From assembly GCF_016801865.2 (NCBI RefSeq), contig NC_068937.1, positions 27,677,241 through 27,741,240 of the forward strand: a stretch of 64,000 nucleotides of DNA, written 5' to 3'. A program made the position numbers and the translations under genes. The notes under the pieces are model-generated. The model was not told the DNA's origin and did no database searches. It saw only the letters and a program-made list of their open reading frames with translations. Below, piece by piece: positions 35,693-47,518 of this stretch; the stretch's first letter is position 1, and each line of letters begins with the position of its first letter. Source of the stretch: Culex pipiens pallens (taxonomy: Eukaryota > Arthropoda > Insecta > Diptera > Culicidae).

Positions 35693-36005
35693 CAGTCCAG
35701 ACTCGAATATCCAAAACCTCCATTATCCGGGACTTCGGATAATCGAATCATGGACAATTTATTTTTTAGTTTCCCCACTCAGTCTAATTTGAATGATTGC
35801 GTTTTGGTTTTGAAAAATGCATCTTGTTCAATATTTCATTAACGCCATTTTGGCCGCCATCTTGGATTCAAAAATTCTAAATTATTATTAGAGGTCATAC
35901 TCAAGCTAAGCAATCAAAAATAAGACCACAACAAAACAATGTTTTTTCCGTGATTCGATTATCCGAAGTGAAATTTTGCCATAGGCTTCGGATAATCGGG
36001 TGAAA
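35693..36005 (+). mobile_element. pogo/Tigger-type MITE, family V, copy 1
   Basis: It begins CAGTCCAGACTCGA after a TA. Inside are ATTATCCG/CGGATAAT words and the phrase GCCGCCATCTTGGATTCAAA. The right terminal repeat has decayed to CTTCGGATAATCGGGTG. A second copy lies in reverse orientation at about 63300-63602. The CAGT-start, TA target and ATTATCCG motifs are those of pogo/Tigger-type MITEs. Confidence 0.75.
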
Positions 36006-36318
36006 TTTTCCATCCATTTTTTTTAAGACGAGAATAGGTTAATGTGTTTTGAGATTTTTATAATTTGTTTGGCTTGTTGATTGAATTGATTTTTTTTTTA
36101 AATTTATGTTGCTTGACCCTGGCCGAACCCTGCAACAAATACAAAAAAAATGTTTTAAAATTTCTGAAGTTATCTGAATTGAGAGAAAATACCTTTGTAG
36201 CCAGTTTTTCTAAATTTTAACCCCTAGATTTTATTCGCGTGATTTTAAATGTATTTGTTTTAAATGTTCGGAAATTGAGCACCTCTGAAATCATGGGAAA
36301 ATACTAAAAAAAACACAC
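36006..36318. other. AT-rich spacer
   Basis: Nothing recognised between two mobile elements. Confidence 0.4.
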
Positions 36319-36846
36319 AATTCGACGTCGTCGTGCTATCATGTCGCACCCGCCATTTTGACGTTCCGAGAAAAACGCGTTTGAATGTTTTACCTTGAAT
36401 AAACAAAAACGAACGCCCGCAATGTAAACAATAACAAACACGTTTTGTTTGGCTGACCATTCTGTGCATTGTCCCGAAGTTTGGTTGAAGTTGGTTGCTG
36501 GTGTCCCGAGTTATAATTAAAAATGTTTACAGTAGTCTAACTTGTACGTGCGTCAAACGCATTCTGACCTGAAATCCCTATGCCCTTTGTCGCACTTACA
36601 TCAATTTTCAGGGAGTGACAAGATAGCACGACAGGATTGAAACTTCTTTTATATGTAGAGTGACAAAAATTTTCGGAGCTTTTTTGGTTTTCATTATCTC
36701 AGGATCAATATCTCAGGATTGAAATCGAATTTTGGGGATCTGTGAAGGTCAAAAGATGAGGCATTGTGAGCTGCACAAAATGGCGTTCTTAACTCAATTT
36801 GGCCCAAAATGCACGTACGACAAGTTAGCACGACGGCGACGAATTG
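36319..36846. mobile_element. Inverted-repeat element with GTCGTGCTA ends
   Basis: The outer 28 bases at 36319-36346 and 36818-36845 pair at about 24 positions (AATTCG...CGTCGTGCTA...TGTCG). A second internal copy of the motif, GACAAGATAGCACGAC, lies at about 36610-36625. No coding capacity. A related hairpin lies at 63153-63283. Superfamily not assigned because no target duplication is clear. Confidence 0.7.
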
Positions 36847-37510
36847 AGTTATAGGGGAAAAACTTCGAAAAACTGATCAAAAATGGTCGAAATCGACACT
36901 TTTTCAAAATAATTTACGTAAAAGAATATGCTTTTAAAAATATTCGCAACATCCAGAACTATAGAAGCCACAAAATGAAAAATCTGCATTTAAATAATGT
37001 CTTTTTATTTTTTGATTTGAATAAAAAATGTCAAATAAGTTCATTCGCCATGCCCATATTTTTCAATCAAAATTATCTTGAAATTTAAAAAAAAAACTTT
37101 ATTTTTGTTGGATGTTTTATTGAATTTATTTTTAATGAAAAGATCATTTTTATCAATAGTTTCAGTTTTCAATATTGAAATTTGGTTTTGAGATATCGCT
37201 AGTTGAAAAATAAGTAATAATAAGACTACATAAAAAAAAACACATTATTAACATAAACTTTGAAAAATATTTGCAACGGCCTAAATATAAAAAAAATTTA
37301 AGTGTAAACATGGTTTTCAAATTTTGTTCAAAAAAATATTTTGCAGAAATCGCAAAAAAAAAACCCAGAACTAAATTTTGGACCAGCAAAAGATGCCGTT
37401 TTGATCCAAGAATCAAATATTACAAAATAAGTATTTTTGGAATCCAACATTTAGTGCTGAACAATTTCCTATAAAATGCTACCAGAAGAAAGTTTTTTGG
37501 TCTAATAGTT
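36847..37510. other. AT-rich non-coding DNA
   Basis: No supported feature. Short Lys/Phe-rich frames only. Confidence 0.4.
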
Positions 37511-38440
37511 GAGCATTTTTCTTCGAAATCTGCCGATTTCGGCCATTTTTTGTATTTTTAAATTTGGCTAAAACTTTGTGGGGGCCTTCCCTATCACCAA
37601 AAAAGCCATTTTGTGTCATAGTTTCACCCATACAAGTCTCCATATAATTTTGGCAGCTGTCCTTTCAAAAATGGTTCTTAAATATTCGAAATCTGTGAAT
37701 TTTTGGATAGATTTGGTGTCTTCGGCAAAGTTTACATTACTCTCTAATCAGACTATTTAAAAAAAAAAAGACACAGGGAAAAAAATGCTGATTTCTTATT
37801 TATCTTTTTTCACAAAAATTCAAGTCCCCAAAATCTTTAATTTCAATTTTTTGTTTTTTATATGTTTTAGGGGACAAAACTTCGCATCTTTTAAGCCATT
37901 TAGAAGTATGGACCAAAATTTTGCCGACGAGTTATGCATTTTTTTTTTAAATAGAGATTAAAAAAAATGTACTTTAAATTATTTGAACAGATTTTAGAAT
38001 ATGCAATTGAAAAGAACTATACAATATTTTTCATTATGCACACCGTTTTCAAAAAATAGCCATTCAAAGTTAAATTTTGTCCGAATTTATTTTATTTTTT
38101 TTTATTTTTTAAATATTGTCCATGATTGTACATTCCTGGAAATATGTTTGTTTTAAAGTTCAGAAAATTTGCTTTAAAGTTGTCGAAGAGACATTGAAGA
38201 TTGGACCTCTGGTTGCTGAGATACAGCGGCTTAAAGAAAAAGAAACAGGAAAATTGAAGTTTTTCAAGTCTCACCAAACAACCCTCCAATTTCTAATGTC
38301 GATATCTCAGCAACTAATGGTCCGATTTTCAATGTTAAAACATAAAACATTCTTGAAATTTTCCGATCTTTCCGAATTTTTTTTTGAATGAAGATTTACA
38401 TTTTAAAAGGGCCAAACATTCAATGTTACGCCCTTTTGAA
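37511..38440 (-). mobile_element. Foldback family L, copy 3 (reverse orientation, one end lost)
   Basis: It starts GAGCATTTTTCTTCGAAATC and reads through TTTGTGGGGGCCTTCCCTAT, then shares CTGAGATACAGCGGCTTAAAG with the complement of copies 1 and 2. The far terminal repeat is absent after about 38440. Confidence 0.75.
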
Positions 38441-38779
38441 ATGTTAGTTTTTATTAAATTTGATTGAACAGTTTGTTTTTGGCTTCAAGGTTGAAGCGGC
38501 CAGGCCTACTGCGTAAAGTTAACCGCAGAGATGATTCGCAAGCAGTAATATTTTTCGGAATCTACAGGTGAGGAAGAAATGTGAGGGGGGAATGGGAAGT
38601 TTTGGTGCTCCGGGATAAGACATTGTATTCCCACTAATGCTATGGAAACTATTTGCCGTGGTTATATCGCCACAAATCAACCTGTTAAAGATATTGCAGG
38701 TTCAACCCAAAGTAAAGGAATAAACCAAACAGCTCGGTAGCTAAATTTTCGAATCAAATTAAGGTCTTTTCTTCCTTAC
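38441..38779 (-). other. Start of intron 1 (minus strand)
   Basis: Sequence downstream of the GTAAGG donor at 38779-38774. No coding exon is seen here. The intron must extend at least to the foldback element at 38440 and probably much further. Confidence 0.55.
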
Positions 38780-39028
38780 CTTCTTCAAGCAATTCTCCCG
38801 ACACTGCTTCAACTGAACCCGGTCAGCACCGGACTCCGCTGGCACCGCCGTCGCTGACGACGTCACCGTTCCGCTACTATTCCTGCGCCCGTCCTCGCCA
38901 TTTCGCACAACTTCCGACGGCACCGTAGTTTCAGCGCCTACTGCACCGGTCAGCTGTAAACAACAACAAACCACCGCCGCAGCCAAAACCGCCAGTTGCA
39001 GTTGTCTGCCCGACTCGTTTGGCGCCAT
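38780..39028 (-). CDS. First coding exon of a secreted or membrane protein (partial)
   Basis: The exon encodes 83 residues. An Arg near the start (R8) is followed by a hydrophobic core (about residues 11-29) and a likely cleavage site after VGA (residue 32), which is a good signal peptide. Residues 33-70 are Ser/Thr/Glu-rich with one NSS glycosylation sequon (N50). The exon ends QCRENCLKK, giving a CxxxC pair. The start is the first in-frame ATG, in good context (AACATGG). Upstream the frame contains no other ATG. The exon closes in phase 0 at AAG|GTAAGG. The rest of the protein lies beyond this window or is unrecognised. I do not know the family. A CxxxC shortly after the signal peptide also opens the cysteine-rich region of anosmin-type (Kal1) proteins, but this resemblance is weak. 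Confidence 0.7.
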
Positions 39029-40450
39029 GTTGGAGCCCACGTGGAGGCCGCGCTGCTTAAGAGCGCGCGCGATATCGATCTTAATCGCACGGGGAATACG
39101 TTTCTTCCCCTGAGGTTCTTCGATGTAGGTAAAGCACCGCGATTCCGCCAGCGAAACCTGAGAAGATCTGCCCCGAAAAAAAAGGACTCCACCAACAAAC
39201 ACGACTCTTTTTGCTTCGCTTCACATCACACACAGACAAAAATATTTCAAACTTCTTAATTATATAATTGCATCATTTTTCATGCTACTTCTTCTTGCTT
39301 TACCGGACTTTCTTCTTGTTCTTCTTCTTCCCGCTGCAGCGCTTCGTTCGCCTCGGCGATTCTCTTTCGGATCACTTTATTTATCTTTTCTCCTTCTGCG
39401 TCGTCCAGAGACTTCGTGTTCCGTGTCTCCAGCCGACGGGGGGGAACGAGGGGAAAACGAGCGCGGAGTTCGGGGCCACGAAACCGCGCGCGAGACAGGT
39501 CTCGATAATTTATTAATTCATGAGATGACCGCGAGAGGCGCGCGGGTGAGGCAGGAGCGGGCGCTCCCTCCCCAGGGGGGGAAGAATCTTCACCGTGGAC
39601 CGCGGCCGGTACGGAGGCAGATTTTGGGCGCAGATTTGGTCTCGCGGGTGTGGACTTGGCCTGCGGCCCCGATACACAGGGTGACCCCGGGTCCGGAAGC
39701 TCCCAGTTGCTGGAATCGCTCCGGTGAGGAGCGCACGGGGTGACCGCTACAGCTGGACCGAACCGCACGCTTTCGAAACGTCACCCTGCCACGAATCTCT
39801 CAACCCGCGAGCTTTCCCGGGAACCGTCCTGCTCCAAACAAACAACAAAAAAACAAAACCACAACAAATCCGCCAACGAGGACTCCCGTATTCTCGCGTC
39901 CGCCTGAGAAAACCTTTCGGTGCAAACTGAGAATTTTGTTCCTTTTTTCGCAGTGGAGCCCAGGTTCTGTGCTGCGGAACACACCGAACACCCGACCGCC
40001 AGCGCCCAAACCGGGGCGAAAGGCTCCCCGCATCATCGCATTAAGCGGCAGCATCAACAACATCATCAGCATAAAGCCACGGCAAGAGTGGCTCTGGCAG
40101 GACGACGACGACGCCGTCGGAACCTCGGCCGCGATGGCTTGCGGCCCGGGCAGGAGCGGATGGTGGCGCTGGGAGTGGCTGCGGGAGAGGAGACTCTGAT
40201 TTATGAGAGCGGGAGAGGGAGCAAAGAGAAAGAGAGTTGAATTTAAAGAGAGAGGGAGAAGCGTTCGAAAAAGAGTGGAAGCGCGATTGAAACGGGAAAA
40301 TCGAGCAGGAGAGAAGTAAACAGAGAATGAGGGCTCTCGCAGCGCGAGCTGCGCTCGCAGTTTTTTTGAGGAGAGGAGAGAGAAGCAACCGTTGAGTGTG
40401 GTGGTGGGACCATGTGGCACGCACACAAAGAGGAGGAGGAAGCAGTTTTG
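39029..40450 (-). promoter_or_regulatory. GC-rich 5' leader and promoter-like island
   Basis: A CpG-containing island lies directly upstream of the exon on the minus strand, much richer in GC than either flank. Its outer part (about 40200-40440) has dense GA/CT runs on the minus strand, of the kind bound by GAGA factor in insect promoters. No TATA box is obvious. Long frames (162 codons at 39280-39768, 208 codons at 39800-40426, minus) have no recognisable domain and fit chance frames in GC-rich leader DNA, though a short upstream coding exon cannot be excluded. Confidence 0.5.
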
Positions 40451-41156
40451 AGAGTGTGGTGTTTAGCTGTTCAACTGCTCGAATTTGTTTTATGGCAAAC
40501 TAGAAGATGGATTGAGAGGACTTTATGAACTGGCTGCGTACTTTTGAACGTTTAATTTTCAAGTCTTTTCTGATATTATGAGTAACGGTTTTTAATCCAT
40601 ATTACTGGAAGGCTTTGTTCAAATTTGTAAAATATTATAATTCACAAATGAAATAATAAAACCGTTTTTCCATATAAAAATTTGGCTCAATAGTTGCTGT
40701 GAAATCTTCATTTGAAAAATTAAATGCAGTCGTTGACAATACTAAAAAGGTAACATTTTCTGCAAACACTATCAAGATAACTTTTTCAAAGGGTACTATC
40801 TACAAACGAAACCAAGGCTTTATGTGCAACCAACACATTTTTTCAATGTGTTTATTTTTTTTTTCTCTGAATACAGGGAAGTAAAATTATAAATAAAATA
40901 AAATTGTGCATTAAAATTATTGACTGCAAGCAGCTTTTAATCGAATTTGCTGTTTAATGCTGAATGTTGGGATAAAATACTGGAAATTTTCGAATACCTT
41001 CTGCGACAACTCTCTTGTTTGTTTTCATAAGGTCCTAAGCGCCAGTTATAAACAAAGTCGTTTTTCGATTGGTTCTTGATCAATTTACTAATAAAAAAAT
41101 TTGAAAGTTTTGCTTTTTCCACCCTCGAACTAGTACTTGATCGAGAGAAAAAACCT
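40451..41156. other. AT-rich intergenic DNA
   Basis: No feature supported. Composition drops sharply from the island at 39-40.4 kb. Confidence 0.45.
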
Positions 41157-42040
41157 TACTTAATCCACCTTTAGGTGGTTGGTGCCTTCCTCACATTCAT
41201 AAAGTCAATACATTCGGTAAAAATAGCAACATTCCCTTAACATTTTTAGCAAATCAACTTTATTACTCATTTCTTTTGATAGGGTTCACAGACCTTCAAT
41301 TTTTCTGGCTCATCGGCAAGGTCTGATAAAAAAACCTATCCAACGATAGCTCGTATGGAAGGTTCAGACCATATTTTAATCACAATATCTGAAATCCGAC
41401 CTCTAAAAAGTGTATAAATAACACTTAAGTGCTAATAACTTTTGAAAGCGTTGTCAGATCCTCGATGTATTAGGTTCATTTGAAAGGTCTTTCGATTATC
41501 TAACTAACGATGGGTCGCATGATGGACCCGGACATCATTTTTACTGAAATATCTGAGATACGGCCTCCAAAAAGTGTATAAATAACACTTAAGTGCTAAT
41601 AACTTTTGATAGGGCTGTCAGATCTTCAATGTTTCGGGCTCATTGGAAAGGTCTTTTTAATACCTTTCTGAAAATGTATAACATGATAGGGTTTCATGCA
41701 AAAACCACCCTTTTTACAATCTTCCGGACATACGCAAAAATCGTTTTTTTAGCATAACTTTTGAAGTACTTAACTAAACTTGCTGATTTTAAATAGAGAC
41801 CTATGGGACCCCAAGACGGATCGAATGAGACTAATACGGTCAAAATCCGTTCTTCCAGTCTGGAGATAATCGAGTGACAATTTTTTGTCCACCCACCTAC
41901 ACACATCCACACAGACATTTGCTCAGAACATGATTCTGAGTCGATAGGTATACGCGAAGGTGGGTCTACAAGGTCGAATTAAGAAGTTCATTTTTCGAGT
42001 GATTTTATAGCCTTTCCTCAGTAAGGTGAGGAAGGCAAAA
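41157..42040. mobile_element. MITE-like element, family U, with internal 170-bp repeats
   Basis: TGCCTTCCTCAC (41183-41194) and GTGAGGAAGGCA (42026-42037) are perfect inverted repeats. The left end is preceded by TTAATCCACCTTTAGGTGG. Inside are about 2.5 tandem copies of a unit of roughly 165-170 bp, each with AAAAAGTGTATAAATAACAC and a GAAAGGTCTTT or similar phrase. There is no transposase. The ends resemble those of family T at 58305-60103. Confidence 0.75.
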
Positions 42041-43012
42041 ATTAAAGATAATATTTGGCCTAGCAAAAACCGAAAATTACAAAAAAATGTTTTTGAATTT
42101 GACTCTAAATTTGAATCTAGAGCGACTTTTCAAAAGGTCTTATGTACATTGGGTACGTACAGATAGTTTTGAAAAAAATACTTTTTAAATCTAAAAAAAT
42201 AATCCTTAAAATAAGCTTTTTCGTAGGACCATGTGGCTGCAAACTATTTCAAGTTGAATATACTCAAATTAAAAAAATTGTAGACATTTGACGAATTGTC
42301 TATGAATCATCACCAAACCAATCAGTGGGACAATCTCCGGCCCAAACTTTCGCTTAACTTATTCATCCTGTGATATAAGAAATAATGTTTTGTTCTATGT
42401 TTGAAAAGTCTTCAAGATAAACGTAATCACTTATTTATTTAATCATATTTCAGTAAAAGTTTAAAATTTATTTATGGTTTTCAGCATCCCATATATTTTT
42501 TTTTACAAAATGCAAAATTTTTATATTTTAAATGTCTTGAATTTATAAACTACTATTATTTTTATCAGAAAGAAACGTAATTTAACTAATCATTCCTGTT
42601 TATTTTTCTTTCTATGGTTGAATGTCAGCAATCAGAGGAACAATCATCCAAGTTTCACAAAAAATGAAATGAAAATCAAAATCGATAAATATGCCAAAAT
42701 CCAGGATATGGCTATTTTTTTCGGAAACGATTTACTTTACCTTTGCTGAATTCTTTTCGATTTTTAATAAAATTTTATGTTGGACATAATTTTCCAAATT
42801 CAGTCCCATCCCGTTTTTGGCAATACGACTTTTTCGAACATTTCTGCTTGCCAAAAATGAACGTCAATTTTGAAATTTTTCATTGCTGTGTGAAGTTTTA
42901 GTTTGTTATTTCGAATAATTTAGAAGAAAAATGAAGTTATTCTTTTTTAGTAATTTTTAACGAACAGAAATGCGTCGTATTTTTTGTATTGAAAAGTGAA
43001 ATAGAAAAGGAG
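42041..43012. other. AT-rich non-coding DNA
   Basis: Nothing recognised between elements U and Q2. Confidence 0.4.
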
Positions 43013-43016
43013 TTAA

Positions 43017-44719
43017 GAGGCAGTATTTGTAAATATTGCTCGGTTTGTTCTAGAGGTCGTATCGAGGTGCTCCGATTTGGATGAAACTTTCAGCGTTTGT
43101 TTGTCTATACATGAGATGAACTCATGCCAAATATGAGCCCTCTACGACAAAGGGAAGTGGGGTAAAACGGGCTTTTAAGTTTGAGGTCGAAAAAACATAA
43201 AAAATCCTAAAATTGCTCGCATTTGCGTAAAACTTCATCAATTCCAACTCTCTTGAATGCATTCGAAAGGTCTTTTGAAGCCCTTTAAAATGTGCCATAG
43301 ACATCCAGGATTGGTTTGACTTTTTCTCATAGCTTTTGCAAATTACTGTCAAAAATGGATTTTTTTTTAAAATCTTAATATCTTTTTGCAACAGCCTCCA
43401 ACACCCATACTCCCATAGGTCAAAAGATACGGACCTTTTTGTCTCAATTTTGTCATATTTGGAATCCTCAGACAATTTCACGTGAGTTAGAAGTATTGGA
43501 GTTGAAATTTTGGTTAAGAAAATAATTAAATAAAACATTTTTGAAAAAAGAAGTAGATGTTATTTACCCTGTGTTTAATACGTCAAATGCTGTATCAAGT
43601 AGGCGAAAACCTGTTTTACCCCTAATCCAACAAATTGTTAAAAAATATTTTTTGCAATTCCGTCGTGAAACTACTTACTTTTCCTGTCATTCTTGAACGA
43701 CGAAATAGCCTACTTTTCTGTACCAAAAATAACAGAATCGAATAGCAACACTTTTCAAAATAAATGCTGAAAAGTTCTACTTTTCAGCACTGAAATGGGT
43801 GCTGAAAAGTTGAACTTTTCAGCACTTGTTTTGAAAAGTAACACTTTTCAACATTTTTTGATTAAAATGGTTTATTGACAAAATACATGAAAATTTGACT
43901 TAAAATTTCACTCAATGGGTGTTTTTTGGAATTGCAAAAAATGTTGTATGGAACTCGTTGCAAAACTTGATTTTTTCAGCACTCTTCGTATTTATCCAAC
44001 TCGGTGAACCTCGTTGGATAAATGTACGACTCGTGCTGAAAAAATCCTCTTTTTGCAACTTGTTGCATAAACTACTATTAATTCATTCTAAATGGCATTT
44101 TTTCCAATCAAATTCACAACTCCAATACTTCTAACTTACGTGAAATTGTCCGAGGATTCCGAACATGACAAAATTGAGACCAAAAAGGGACGCTATGGCG
44201 GCCTACAGGGCAAAAACTAAAGTTGTAAAATGTTTGTTCTAGAAAAATTGAAAAACTATGAGAAAAACTGCGATTGGCCAAAAAGTTAATACCATAGGCT
44301 TAAAGTCCATGAAATTACCTATCTGTTGACCTATGGGAGTATGGGTGTTGGAGGCTGTTGCAAAAAGATATTAAGGTTTTAAAAAAATCCATTTTTGACA
44401 GTAATTTGCAAAAGCTATGAGAAAAAGTCAAACCAATCCTGGATGTCTATGGCACATTTTAAAGGGCTTCAAAAGACCTTTCGAATGCATTCAAGAGAGT
44501 TGGAATTGATGAAGTTTTACGCAAATGCGAGCAATTTTAGGATTTTTTATGTTTTTTTGACCTCAAACTTCAAAGCCCGTTTTACCCCACTTCCCTTTGT
44601 CGTAGAGGGCTCATATTTGGCATGAGTTCATCTCATGTATAGACAAACAAACGCTGAAAGTTTCATCCAAATCGGAGCACCTCGATACGACCTGTTACAC
44701 ATTGGTGAAAAACTCGCTC
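43017..44719. mobile_element. Foldback family Q, copy 2, TTAA-flanked
   Basis: TTAA lies on both sides (43013-43016, 44720-44723) with ends GAGGCAG and CTCGCTC. The arms are long and inverted: the left arm phrases CGTATCGAGGTGCTCCGAT, GCAACAGCCTCCAACACCC and AGAAGTATTGGAGTTG all recur complemented on the right. A family P element interrupts the centre. This copy supplies the uninterrupted sequence across the sites hit in Q3: AACCTTAATATCTTT on its right arm (complement), and the GGCGGCC region. Confidence 0.85.
43648..44078. mobile_element. Family P element (partial) inside Q2
   Basis: It starts TTTTTTGCAATTCCGTCGTGAAA, as does the copy at 46823. The uninterrupted Q centre at 57583-57600 (AAATATTTTGATTCATTC) shows where it entered. 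The right terminal repeat is missing. It contains AAAAGT/ACTTTT palindromes, the best with 12-base arms (43799-43810, 43814-43825) and a 3-base loop. Confidence 0.7.
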
Positions 44720-45021
44720 TTAATGTTTTGAAGATTGTTCTTATTTTTTCTCGAAATTTTTAACTTTTAACAGCAAATTTTAAGAAGACAGTAAATTGAT
44801 TGGAATTTCCAATATCACGATACAGATTTTCAAATATATAGATACCTACCATGTTTGCTGTCAAATTTGTGTGGAAACTTGTTCGATAAAATTTTAAAAT
44901 AGAGTCTGATTTCTGGAAAAGTTGCTCAGCAGTGAAAAATCTATACCTAAACAAATCTGCTGCAAATCCGGCGTTTATTTTTCTAATTGTAACATCATAG
45001 CTATTGAACCTATTCCGATAT

Positions 45022-46370
45022 GGGTAATTCTCCGCCAACTCACACAGCAGTTGCCCCGACCCCTCTTCGATTTGCGTGAAACTTTGTCCTAAGGGGTAAC
45101 TTTTGTCCCTGATCCCGAATCCGAGGTCCGTTTTTTGATATCTCGTGACGAAGGGGCGGTACGACCCCTGCCATTTTTGAACATGCGAAAAAAGAGGTGT
45201 TTTTCAATAATTTGCAGCCTGAAACGGTGATGAGATAGAAATTTGGTGTCAAAGGGACTTTTATGTAAAATTAGACGCCCGATTTGATGACGTACTCAGA
45301 ATTCCGAAAAAACGTATTTTTCATCGAAAAAAACACTAAAAAAGTTTTAAAAATTCTCCCATTTTCCGTTACTTGAATGTAAAAAATTTTGGAACATGTC
45401 ATTTTATGGGAAATTTAATGTTCTTTTCGAATCTACATAGACCCAGAAGGGTAATTTTTTCATTTAGAACAAAATTTTTCATTTTAAAATTTCGTGTTTT
45501 TTCGTACTTTGCAGGGTTATTTTTTAGAGTGTAACAATGTTCTCAAAGTTGTAGAGCAGACAATTACAAAAATTTTGATATATAGACATAAGGGGTTTGT
45601 TTATAAACATCACGAGTTATCGCGATTTTACGAAAAAAAGTTTTGAAAAAGTTGGTCGTCATCGATCATGGCCGTTCATGGTCTCCCGCGACAAACACGG
45701 ACGACGAAACAAAGAGAAACGCAAAAAGTTACTTTTTCAAAACTTTTTTTCGTAAAATCGCGATAACTCGTGATGTTTATGAGCAAACCCCTTATGTCTA
45801 TATATCAAAATTTTTGTAATTGTCTGCTCTACAACTTTGAGAACATTGTTACACTCTAAAAAATAACCCTGCAAAGTTAGAAAAAACACGAAATTTTAAA
45901 ATGAAAATTTTTGTTCTAAATGAAAAAATGACCCTTCTGGGTCAATGTAGATTCGAAAAGAACATTAAATTTCCCATAAAATGACATGTTCCAAAAATTT
46001 GTATAGTCGAGTAACGGAAAATGGGAGAATTTTAAAAACTTTTTTAGTGTTTTTTTCGATGAAAAATACGTTTTTTTGGAATTCTGAGTACGCCATCAAA
46101 TCGGGCGTCTAATTTTACATAAAAGTCCCTTTGACACCAAATTTCTATCTCATCACCGTTTCAGGCTGCAAATTATTGAAAAACACCTCTTTTTTCGCAT
46201 GTTCAAAAATGGAAGGGGTCGTACCGCCCCTCCGTCACGAGATATCAAAAATCGGACCTCGGATTCGTGATCAGGGACAAAAGTTACCCCTTAGGACAAA
46301 GTTTCACGCAAATCGAAGAGGGGTCGGGGCAACTTTTCCCGATTTCGTGTGAGTTGGTAGAGAATTACCC
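45022..46370. mobile_element. Foldback element, family R, copy 2
   Basis: GGGTAATTCTC and GAGAATTACCC form the ends. ATAT flanks both sides (45018-45021, 46371-46374). The arms are nearly full-length inverted repeats meeting near 45665. It is in the opposite orientation to copy 1: the CACACAGCAG end is here on the left. It is uninterrupted, so its 1,349 bp is close to the intact family length. Confidence 0.88.
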
Positions 46371-46374
46371 ATAT

Positions 46375-46822
46375 TGTTTTTTTTATTTTATTTTTTTTTA
46401 AATAAAATTTATTGTAATGTAACGTATTTGTTCAACTTGGTTGTTTCTTGGATACATTCTTTTGACCAAAGAGTAAAACTTAATTTTAACTTACAAAAAT
46501 TATTTGATTAAAATTATAAATTATAGATAGTTTCCCAAATATTTTGCTCATAGAAATTCAAAAACTTTGAGAAGTGATTTCTGATTTAAAAAAACATTTT
46601 TGTATGTTAAAAAATTTGCTCAAAATATTCTTGAAATGGTACACATGGCTGTTTCTAAAAAATAATTAAAATCCTTATTATTTAAAATAATTACATTTGT
46701 ATGGATTTTACATGAAAACTCTAAAAACGATTTGAAAAGTGGTAACACTGCCGAATTTTATGCGAACTGCGATAAATAAAAAAAAATAAAACAAATAAAA
46801 TACTATACCAATTGTGGCTTAA
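46375..46822. other. AT-rich spacer
   Basis: No supported feature. Confidence 0.4.
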
Positions 46823-47518
46823 TTTTTTTTTTGCAGTTCCGTCGTGAAAATACTTACTTTTTCTATTATTCGCGAGCGACGAAATGGCCTACTTTTCTCT
46901 ACCAAAAATAGCTGAATGGAAAATTAATTGAAAGTTCTACTTTTCAACACTGGAATGAGTGCTGAAAAGTTCTACTTTTCAGCACTAGTATCGAAAAGAA
47001 TCATTTTTAGTTTTTTTTTGTTTTGAACGGTAAATTTACTTAACACATCGATGTTTGACTTAAAATTCAATTCAAAAAAGGTTTTTAGGAATTGTAAAAA
47101 ATGTTGCATAAATGTACGACTCGTGCTGAAAATCTCCTTTTTCGCAAACTTGTTGCATAAACTGCTATTTTGCAACAAGTTGCAAAACTATATTTTTTCA
47201 GCAAGATTTATTATTTATCCAACAAGGCGCTGCCGAAAAGCAAAGTTTTGAAAATAAGATTACCGAAAACATGTCAGAACATGATTTGTCAGTAAAACTT
47301 TTCCCCGCTTTAGTTTGGCGTCCTTGTTTTTGTTCAACTCACAAATCAAAACAGTATCGAAAAGTATTATTTTTCGTTACAAAAGCTATCTGTTCAACTT
47401 CTCAGCACTCAAATAAGTGCTATTGAGAAATTTTTAAGACTTTTTTGGTCAAGTAGTCTATTTCGTCTCTATATTGTTACAGGAGAAGTAATTATTTTCA
47501 ATACGGAATTGCAAAAAA
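46823..47518. mobile_element. Family P element, fuller copy
   Basis: The left end TTTTGCAGTTCCGTCGTGAAA and right end ATACGGAATTGCAAAAAA are inverted repeats. The match continues inward through ACTTACTT/AAGTAATT and GACGAAAT/ATTTCGTC blocks. The interior has AAAAGT/ACTTTT palindromes and TGCATAAATGTACGACTCG shared with the copy in Q2. No transposase. Target duplication unclear. Confidence 0.7.

Noticed and set aside
38759..39202. Extension of the secreted-protein exon upstream to 39202
   Set aside because: The codon at 39202 is GTG, not ATG. The first in-frame ATG is at 39028 and gives a proper signal peptide. The frame also runs past a good splice donor at its other end.
39280..40426. Minus-strand frames of 162 and 208 codons in the GC-rich leader
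   Set aside because: Low-complexity Arg/Pro/Ser/Leu composition in GC-rich DNA, with competing frames on both strands and no recognised domain.
45040..46352. Recurring 70-73-codon frame starting MTPNFYLITVSGCK, also at 11955 and 13317
   Set aside because: It appears in every R arm because the DNA repeats. Some copies start or end at different positions, and no domain is evident.
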